52,233 bases of DNA from Nodosilinea sp. P-1105 (lineage in GTDB: Bacteria; Cyanobacteriota; Cyanobacteriia; Phormidesmidales; Phormidesmidaceae). The stretch spans positions 1-52,233 of the forward strand of contig NZ_SMDQ01000039.1 in the NCBI RefSeq assembly GCF_012911975.1, given 5' to 3'. Position numbers and translations under genes: made by a program. The notes under the pieces were generated by a model. The model was not told the DNA's origin, did not search any database, and saw only the letters and a program-made list of their open reading frames with translations. Positions 46,330 to 52,233 of the stretch are shown here, one piece after another (the first letter of the stretch is position 1; the number at the start of each line of letters is the position of its first letter).

Positions 46330-48579
46330 ATGTCTTCAGCCACAGTTTCCTCTGACCAGGTGTACCGTGTCGTCGAAAATCGGCACAACAACCCGTTTGA
46401 AGTTTTAGGTTCCCATCTTTTAGAGCAGGTTAATGGTCACCCCAAATGGGTGATTCGGGCTTACCTTCCTGATGCCGAAGCCGCTTGGGTCGTCAGACCT
46501 GAGGATCAGCAAGAGTATGCCATGGAGGCCGTTCACCATCCCCACTTTTTTGAGTGCCGGATGACTGGGTCAGCCGATAGAAATTATTTGCTGAAGATCA
46601 AGGAGAATGGCCATGAGCGGGTGATTCGTGACCCCTATGCCTTTAGGTCGCCGCTACTGACCGACTTTGATATTCATCTATTTAATGAGGGGAATCACCA
46701 CGTCATCTACGAAAAGATGGGTGCCCATCTAGTCGAGGTGGACGGGGTAACAGGGGTATACTTTGCCGTCTGGGCCCCCAACGCCCGCAATATTTCAGTG
46801 GTGGGCAACTTCAACCAGTGGGATGGCCGTAAGCACCAAATGCGGTTACTCCAGGGCGGCGTTTGGGATCTGTTTATCCCCGAGCTAGGGGAGGGGGAGA
46901 TTTACAAATACGAGATCAAGAACCCAGAAGGTCACGTTTATCTCAAGTCTGATCCCTACGGATTTCAGCAACAGGTCCGCCCCGACACCGCTTCGGTGGT
47001 GACCGATTTAAGCTATGAGTGGCAGGACGAGACCTGGATTGACCAGCGTCGCCACAGCGATCCCCAAGAGCAGCCGGTATCGGTCTATGAGGTGCATTTG
47101 GGGTCCTGGTTGCACGACAGCATGGAGAACCCCCCCGCATCTGGAACCGCCGTGCGGGTGAGCCAAAAGCCCGATGCCCGGTTCCTCACCTATCGAGAGC
47201 TGGCGGACCGATTGATCCCCTACGTCAAAGAACTGGGTTATACCCACATCGAAGTGCTACCCGTGGCCGAACACCCCTTCGACGGGTCCTGGGGCTACCA
47301 GGTGGCCGGGCACTTTGCCCCCACCTCCCGGTTTGGCAGCCCCCAAGACTTTATGTATTTTGTGGACCAATGCCACGCCAACGACATTGGCGTAATTGTG
47401 GACTGGGTACCCGGCCACTTTCCTAAAGATGCCCATGGGCTGGCCTTCTTTGATGGTACCCACCTGTACGAACACGCCGATCCCCGCAAAGGGGAGCACA
47501 AAGGGTGGGGCACCCTGGTGTTCAACTACTCCCGCAACGAGGTGCGCAATTTCTTGATTGCCAACGCCCTCTTCTGGTTCGACAAATACCACATTGACGG
47601 CATTCGGGTGGATGCCGTCGCCTCCATGCTTTACCTCGACTACGATCGCGAAGACGGAGAATGGGTCCCTAACCAGTTTGGCGGCCACGAAAATCTGGAA
47701 GCCGTGGACCTGCTGACCCAGCTCAACACGCTGATCTTTGGCTACTATCCCGGCGTGCTATCGGTAGCAGAAGAATCGACCGCCTGGCCCAATGTGTCAC
47801 GGCCTACCTACATAGGTGGCCTGGGCTTTAACTTCAAGTGGAACATGGGCTGGATGCACGACATGCTCCACTACTTTAGCCAGGATCCAATCTATCGCCG
47901 CTACCACCAGAACAACATTACCTTTAGTATCTGGTACGCCTTTAGCGAAAACTTTATGCTGGCTCTGTCCCACGACGAGGTGGTACATGGCAAGGGCAGC
48001 CTGTACCAGAAAATGCCTGGGGATGAGTGGCAAAAGATGGCCAACCTGCGCGCCCTCTATGCTTACATGTTCACCCACCCCGGCAAGAAAACCTTGTTCA
48101 TGGGCATGGAATTTGGCCAGACCACCGAGTGGAATAGCTGGCTAGATCTTGACTGGGGCTTGCTCAAATACGCACCCCACCAGCAGCTGAAGCAGTTTGT
48201 GGCCGACCTCAACCGCCTCTATCAGCAAGAACCGGCCCTGTATACTGACGACTTTTCCACCGATGGCTTTGAGTGGATCGACTGCAACGATGCTGGTAAC
48301 AGTGTGGTGTCCTTCCTGCGACGGGATCAACACTCCGATCAGTTTGTGGTGACGGTGTGTAATTTCATGCCTCAACCCCAATATGACTATTGGGTGGGAG
48401 TGCCCCAACCTGGCTATTACCGAGAACTGCTGAATAGCGATGCCACCGCCTACGGCGGCAGTGGGATTGATAACGATGGCGGTCAACAGAGCCATGACTG
48501 GGATAACCCCTGCTGGCCCCACGCCCTAAGTCTGACACTGCCGCCCTTGGGTGTGGTAGTGCTGAAGTTGGAGTCGTGA
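46330..48579 (+). CDS. glgB: 1,4-alpha-glucan branching enzyme
   Basis: A GH13 branching enzyme that makes the alpha-1,6 branches of glycogen. The 749-residue protein has two N-terminal CBM48-type beta domains (NPFEVLGSHLL near the start; GVYFAVWAPNARNISVVGNF near 140). The catalytic barrel follows. Catalytic residues are Asp428 in GIRVDAV, Glu481 in SVAEEST and Asp549 in LSHDEVVHGKGS. The C-terminal beta domain ends in PPLGVVVLKLES. Length and motifs are normal for cyanobacterial GlgB. The dispersed repeat copy 2 lies in its leader. Confidence 0.96.
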   Translation: MSSATVSSDQVYRVVENRHNNPFEVLGSHLLEQVNGHPKWVIRAYLPDAEAAWVVRPEDQQEYAMEAVHHPHFFECRMTGSADRNYLLKIKENGHERVIRDPYAFRSPLLTDFDIHLFNEGNHHVIYEKMGAHLVEVDGVTGVYFAVWAPNARNISVVGNFNQWDGRKHQMRLLQGGVWDLFIPELGEGEIYKYEIKNPEGHVYLKSDPYGFQQQVRPDTASVVTDLSYEWQDETWIDQRRHSDPQEQPVSVYEVHLGSWLHDSMENPPASGTAVRVSQKPDARFLTYRELADRLIPYVKELGYTHIEVLPVAEHPFDGSWGYQVAGHFAPTSRFGSPQDFMYFVDQCHANDIGVIVDWVPGHFPKDAHGLAFFDGTHLYEHADPRKGEHKGWGTLVFNYSRNEVRNFLIANALFWFDKYHIDGIRVDAVASMLYLDYDREDGEWVPNQFGGHENLEAVDLLTQLNTLIFGYYPGVLSVAEESTAWPNVSRPTYIGGLGFNFKWNMGWMHDMLHYFSQDPIYRRYHQNNITFSIWYAFSENFMLALSHDEVVHGKGSLYQKMPGDEWQKMANLRALYAYMFTHPGKKTLFMGMEFGQTTEWNSWLDLDWGLLKYAPHQQLKQFVADLNRLYQQEPALYTDDFSTDGFEWIDCNDAGNSVVSFLRRDQHSDQFVVTVCNFMPQPQYDYWVGVPQPGYYRELLNSDATAYGGSGIDNDGGQQSHDWDNPCWPHALSLTLPPLGVVVLKLES

Positions 48580-48717
48580 AGGCGTGAAGAAGTGAAGAGG
48601 GTGAAGGAGTAAAGAGGTAAAGACCCAAAGATCTACCCCTTCCCCCCATCTCCCCATCTTCCCATCTTCCCCACCCTCCCCTTGTAATCCATAGCAAAGA
48701 AAGGAAACTACCCCCTT
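48580..48717. repeat. Low-complexity gap between glgB and the gghA-like gene
   Basis: The left part holds degenerate GTGAAGNN units (48577-48624). The right part is C-rich, with CCCCATCT/CCCCATCTT units (48645-48675), the reverse complement of the kind of repeat that starts the window. AAGAAAGGAAAC (48697-48708) precedes the downstream ATG and can serve as a Shine-Dalgarno. No gene. Confidence 0.65.
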
Positions 48718-51243
48718 ATGGTTGCCACCGCTGCTCGTATTCAACTACTGGACAGTGAAACCCAGGCGTTGTTGGACTGGGCTGACCAGGTAGATCATTC
48801 AGAAGAAACCTTGTTGCATAAAGCCCAAACCCTGGCGACTCGGCTAGGGGCTCACTATCGGCCCGATGGCCTGACTGAAATTGGCATTTGGGCTCCTGAG
48901 CTAGGGGCTGATATGGTACAGCCCAAAAACATCTATCTGGAAATCTTTACCCCAAAGCAGGCTATAGATCCCACCCGACCCAGCCAAAGGGCACGCTTTC
49001 GCCGCGACACGGTGGAGCTCGCGAAGCAGGGCGAATATTTCTGGGGAGTGCTATCGGGCCTGAAGCCGGGCACCAAAGACGAGTTGGGTTCCTTCTACTG
49101 GCTGCGCTATCTGGATGCTCACGACGAGGTGCGAGTGATTGGCGACTGTTTAGCCTATTCGCTGCCCTATGGGGTCTATGCCCCAGCTGAGGTCTATGAC
49201 ATGAACAGCTTGCAGCGCGATCGGGCTGACCTAGACTACTTCACCCAGGGGGATGTGGATGACCAGGGGGTGGTGCAAGTTCATGCCCCTAGCAATATTT
49301 TGCAGCTGCATGTCAACACCGCTTCCCCCAATGGCTATATCAGTGGGTTAACCGCCCTGTATCAGGGGATTGCCGAGAAGCTAAAAGCTCAACAGCCTTT
49401 GACCTTAGCCGAGCAAAATTTCGTGGGCTACGACGCGGTCCAGCTCTTACCCATCGAACCCACGGTGGAATATCTGGGGCAGCATGATGTGGGCCATGGC
49501 TTCTTTAGCCTGCGGGATGATGACATGGCTGAGATGGACCCGGAAACCGAAGAAATTGATCGCGAAGCCGACGATGTGCAGGTGGCCTTGAAAAAGCCGG
49601 ACACCCAAAACTGGGGTTACGACATTGTCATTTTTGGCTCCTCTGCCACTAACCCTGCGGTGCTTGAAACCCTTCGGCCTCAAGAGCTTGTAGACTTTAT
49701 CGCCACCCTGCACAACTTTCCCACCGGGCCGATTCAGGTGATTTTTGACATTGTCTATGGCCATGCCGACAACCAGGCGATTGAGCTATTGAATGGGCGC
49801 TTTATGAAAGGCCCCAACATGTACGGCCAAGACATTAACCATCAAAATCCCACCGTGCGGGCCATTTTGCTGGAAATGCAGCGGCGCAAGAACAACACTG
49901 GCGTCGATGGCATTCGCGTCGATGGAGCCCAGGATTTCAAATTCTTTAACCCCCTGTCAGGGGAGGTGGAGTACGACGATAACTACCTCAGCGACATGGC
50001 CGAGGTGTTGCAACACATCGGTGATGGCAAACGCCGTTTGTTTTCGATTTTTGAGGATGGTCGTCCTTGGCCTGCGGAAAACTGGGAAGAAGTATCCACC
50101 TATCGAGATATTGTCGAATTTAAGCCCGACGCGTTTCAGTGGGGGCCGCTGATCTTTGCCCACAATACCCCCAGCCTAAAGCGGTTTTGGGATCGCAAAT
50201 GGCGACGGGTGGTGGAACAAATGCATACCGGCGAATGCTGGATCACCGGCTGCGGCAACCACGACACCCTGCGTCGGGGTACCCAGGTGGATCCCAGCCT
50301 CGATATCAACTGGAACTTGGGGGATAGTCTGCCCCAGGTGCTGAACAATGCTTACGATAATCCGGCCATTAACCTGATGACCTATGGCTTTAGCCCCGGG
50401 TTGCCAATGGACTTCATTAACTGCACCATGCATGCTCCCTGGGGCTTTTTGCGCAACACCGATGACCGCTACGGGGTCAAGGTAGTGGCGGAAGAGGCGG
50501 TAGGCTTTCTCGACTGGCAGATTATTCCAGAAACCTACGATTGGCCCGAGTTGTTTCCTCGGTTGAAGGCGATGGGCTTTACCAAGCTGGGGGAGTTGCG
50601 CCAGTTTATGCAGGGTCTCCATGATGCCATTAATGAGACCGACTATGACCTTGATGAGGTGGCTCACCTGTGCCAGACGTTGCTCACCCATGACGCCGAT
50701 ACGTTGCCAGAGGAGATCACCCAGCGTAAATCGGCTCAGACCCTGAAAGCACTGAATGTAGCGGATAAATCGGAGGTGTTGGCCCAACTGGATGTGGCTA
50801 AGCTGAAAGAACTGGCCAAAAACTTTATGGAAGACACCCACGAGATGTGCAATGTGTGGCTCCAGCAGGACAATCTGAGTCGCGATCGCGTTGCTTTTAA
50901 CTTAGCCCTGCGCCGGTTTCGCCGCTCCCATCCCTGGTTGCGTCACAATCTATCTCCCCTAGACCGGTTTAACCGCATCCATACGGAGCAGCAGACGGTG
51001 TTCTATGGTCTGCGCACCGCCCCCGCTGAGGCGGGTACAGCCATGCAGGTGGCCATGGTGACCCACATGGGGGGCGATCCACTCACTGTGACCCTAGGGG
51101 ATTGGCTTCAGCTTGAGGACGATGATAGCTGGCGCCTGGCGGTGTGTTCGCCCGGGGTAGCGCTGACCAGCCCTGGGGATGCGCTTAAGGCGTTTGAGTT
51201 GACCGACAGCCAGGCGGTGTTGTTAGAGCGGGTGGTGGCGTAG
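48718..51243 (+). CDS. gghA: GH13-type hydrolase, probable glucosylglycerol hydrolase
   Basis: An 841-residue alpha-amylase-superfamily protein. The N-terminal ~190 residues contain an unusual domain (GIWAPELGADMVQPKN and SLPYGVYAPAEVYDMNSL). The barrel carries Asp402 in GVDGIRVDGAQDF, Glu446 in SIFEDGRPWP and Asp516 in CGNHDTLRRG, the three acidic positions of GH13. The layout and segments fit the cyanobacterial glucosylglycerol hydrolase GghA, which degrades the osmolyte glucosylglycerol when salt drops. I am fairly but not fully sure, since related GH13 proteins exist. No signal peptide, so cytosolic. It follows glgB by 138 bp on the same strand but has its own leader. Confidence 0.7.
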   Translation: MVATAARIQLLDSETQALLDWADQVDHSEETLLHKAQTLATRLGAHYRPDGLTEIGIWAPELGADMVQPKNIYLEIFTPKQAIDPTRPSQRARFRRDTVELAKQGEYFWGVLSGLKPGTKDELGSFYWLRYLDAHDEVRVIGDCLAYSLPYGVYAPAEVYDMNSLQRDRADLDYFTQGDVDDQGVVQVHAPSNILQLHVNTASPNGYISGLTALYQGIAEKLKAQQPLTLAEQNFVGYDAVQLLPIEPTVEYLGQHDVGHGFFSLRDDDMAEMDPETEEIDREADDVQVALKKPDTQNWGYDIVIFGSSATNPAVLETLRPQELVDFIATLHNFPTGPIQVIFDIVYGHADNQAIELLNGRFMKGPNMYGQDINHQNPTVRAILLEMQRRKNNTGVDGIRVDGAQDFKFFNPLSGEVEYDDNYLSDMAEVLQHIGDGKRRLFSIFEDGRPWPAENWEEVSTYRDIVEFKPDAFQWGPLIFAHNTPSLKRFWDRKWRRVVEQMHTGECWITGCGNHDTLRRGTQVDPSLDINWNLGDSLPQVLNNAYDNPAINLMTYGFSPGLPMDFINCTMHAPWGFLRNTDDRYGVKVVAEEAVGFLDWQIIPETYDWPELFPRLKAMGFTKLGELRQFMQGLHDAINETDYDLDEVAHLCQTLLTHDADTLPEEITQRKSAQTLKALNVADKSEVLAQLDVAKLKELAKNFMEDTHEMCNVWLQQDNLSRDRVAFNLALRRFRRSHPWLRHNLSPLDRFNRIHTEQQTVFYGLRTAPAEAGTAMQVAMVTHMGGDPLTVTLGDWLQLEDDDSWRLAVCSPGVALTSPGDALKAFELTDSQAVLLERVVA

Positions 51244-51274
51244 CCTGATTTTCCTCTGTCCCGTGCATTAATGC

Positions 51275-51502
51275 ACTACCAACTTCCGAGTTGTTTGGAT
51301 CTGCCGCCACGGCAGCCCAGTGAGGAATAAAGCCTTCAGCAAGCTTGCGGCCAAGAATAATACAGTCAATAGGTTCAATAATTTGATCAACGTACCGCTT
51401 CAAATTATCGTCCCAATTCCATATCATCCAATCCATTTCGCCGTTGGGGCCAGCAATATAACCATCAATCGACATTTGGATCTGAAGTTTTAGAGTTCAC
51501 AT
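51275..51502 (-). pseudogene. RibD C-terminal/DHFR-like gene with early stop
   Basis: GGAGGGAAG precedes an ATG at 51502, but codon 2 (51499-51497) is TGA. A single change from CGA would give the family's usual start, MRTLKLQIQMSIDGYIAG. The rest is DGYIAGPNGEMDWM, then DCIILGRKLAEGF. The 3' half is missing: homology stops near DPNN (about 51275), before the gghA-like stop at 51243. Re-initiation at the in-frame ATG (51475) could give a short product, but the loss of the C-terminal half argues for decay. Confidence 0.72.
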
Positions 51503-51537
51503 AGGGGTGCTTCCCTCCCAACAATATCTGTTCAGAC

Positions 51538-51939
51538 CTATCCGCAGTTGATCATCCAGGGGATGCCGTATTGATCGATCGCCATGCCAAAGCGCTTGGC
51601 CCAGAAGGTTTCTTCTAGGGGCATCTGGATGGTGCCGCCTGCGGCTAGAGCGTTGAAGATCCGCTCAGCCTCAGCGGGGTCAGACAGTTGCAGTGAAACC
51701 GAGAAACCCTTGGGAACTTCATAGGTGCCGGGGGGGCAGTCAGACCCCATCAGACCCCAATCACCCAGGGTGAGATGAGCGTGCATGATTTTATCGGCCC
51801 ATTCAGGGGGGACTTCATTTTCCATGGGTGAACCCTTATGGGGCATCATGGCATCGAGTTGGCCCCCCAAGGTCTGGTGATAGAACTTGAAGGCCGCTTC
51901 GCATTGGCCATCGAAAAAAAGATAGGGATTCACTTGCAT
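51538..51939 (-). CDS. VOC-family (PhnB/glyoxalase-like) protein
   Basis: A 133-residue vicinal oxygen chelate fold protein of the PhnB-like kind. Typical segments are NPYLFFDGQCEAAFKFYHQTLGG, then MHAHLTLGDWGLMGSD, and a C-terminal WAKRFGMAIDQYGIPWMINC. AAAGGAG lies 7 bases before the ATG at 51939, which settles the start. Its role (a small-molecule dioxygenase, resistance or binding) is unknown. It is the only intact member of a small decayed cluster of enzymes on this strand. Confidence 0.85.
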   Translation of the reverse strand: MQVNPYLFFDGQCEAAFKFYHQTLGGQLDAMMPHKGSPMENEVPPEWADKIMHAHLTLGDWGLMGSDCPPGTYEVPKGFSVSLQLSDPAEAERIFNALAAGGTIQMPLEETFWAKRFGMAIDQYGIPWMINCG

Positions 51940-51955
51940 GATGGTCTCCTTTGAT

Positions 51956-52078
51956 TTAGTGAGTAACTTCAGAGAATGAATGGGGATTCCAGGGGTTGTA
52001 GGTGCCAAAATTCCACAGGTGGTTCTCTGGATCTCGACAGGAATAGTCACGTCCACTGTAGGTTTGCTCTGTCCTCAG
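51956..52078 (-). pseudogene. C-terminal remnant of a second VOC-family gene
   Basis: The frame open from 52078 to the TAA at 51956 reads YSGRDYSCRDPENHLWNFG, then TYNPWNPHSF. This is the usual ending of another VOC-type protein (the RDPEGNLWSFGTY pattern). No N-terminal half is present; the frame begins right after an in-frame TGA. It ends 16 bases before the intact VOC gene's ATG. Confidence 0.6.
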
Positions 52079-52218
52079 TCAGCCTCTGGCTCGATGGGCA
52101 CCGAAATATGTTCGTGGATACTCTGCCATCCCTGTTGATGTCGCCGGTAGCCAGCACTCCCGGTTCGCTCATTTCTAAGGAGGTTCCTCAGATTCTGGCC
52201 CCAGCCGAGTGTAAATAC
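52075..52218 (-). pseudogene. Remnant resembling a SnoaL/DUF4440-type protein
   Basis: The frame open from 52218 to the TGA at 52075 ends GYRRHQQGWQSIHEHISVP, then IEPEAD. HEHISVP near the end is typical of SnoaL-like/DUF4440 proteins. An in-frame TGA at 52219-52221 stops the frame on the left, so either a frameshift or a nonsense mutation lies there, or homology simply resumes in another frame beyond the window. Its stop codon overlaps the start of the VOC remnant by 4 bases, suggesting a deletion joined them. Confidence 0.4.
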
Positions 52219-52233
52219 TCACCGGGAAGTTGA

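Overview
The window is chromosomal DNA from a cyanobacterium. Evidence: GCGATCGC (HIP1) octamers occur inside and between many genes, and the gene content is typical of the phylum (group 2 sigma factor, LrtA-type hibernation factor, PAP/fibrillin protein, FtsH, GlcE, GlgB, DUF721/DciA with a C-terminal zinc ribbon, several Uma2 genes). A putative glucosylglycerol hydrolase hints at a salt-tolerant lineage, but I cannot name a genus from this sequence. Most of the window is ordinary housekeeping sequence, interrupted by small repeats and by two decayed islands.

Layout. 1-6.5 kb: an 8-bp G-rich minisatellite, sbcC, a small hydrophobic ORF, a sigma-70 group 2 factor, and a convergent proA paralogue whose usual catalytic Cys position holds Ile, co-directional with a zinc-ribbon membrane protein. 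6.9-15.3 kb: a coiled-coil protein, an FkbM methyltransferase, a 1220-residue membrane-anchored putative hydrolase, and a pentapeptide-repeat protein with a 252-bp hexanucleotide repeat that encodes 42 X-Ala dipeptides. 15.3-24.3 kb: Uma2, prfC, hpf, lipB, dciA, a secreted protein, DUF1232, ftsH and DUF4870, interspersed with a MITE-like repeat that has CTAG-type ends. 24.3-30.9 kb, mostly minus strand: a cupredoxin lipoprotein with tandem repeats in its promoter region, a fibrillin, a YbaY-domain protein, glcE with a GST, DUF4230 and an NfeD-like pair. 31.2-32.8 kb: a PadR regulator followed by an unusual cysteine-dioxygenase-like protein with an N-terminal extension resembling the prefix domain of PadR-linked membrane proteins. 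32.9-39.9 kb: a small membrane protein, an AstE/AspA-type deacylase, a bacterial eRF1-like (baeRF) protein, DUF1269, a secreted protein and a GH63 glucosidase. 40.0-41.6 kb: a decay island with a frameshifted TIR-domain gene, an IS1-type transposase fragment and a Uma2 pseudogene. 41.7-51.2 kb: mutS, an amidase divergent from it, glgB and a gghA-like GH13 gene. 51.2-52.2 kb: a second decay island of small enzymes (RibD/DHFR-like with a nonsense codon, one intact VOC gene, and remnants of a second VOC and of a SnoaL-like gene).

How the genes relate. Three carbohydrate genes (GH63, GlgB, GghA-like) sit within 14 kb and fit turnover of glycogen or compatible solutes, although the spacing does not show a single operon. 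The least ordinary items are the PadR plus prefix-CDO pair, the giant alpha/beta-hydrolase membrane protein, the Cys-less ProA paralogue, the length-variable X-Ala membrane tract, and the CTAG-ended MITE family, one copy of which ends 2 bases before a Uma2 start codon and another of which seems to supply the 3' end of hpf. I do not see a CRISPR array, an rRNA, a tRNA or a complete known defence system.
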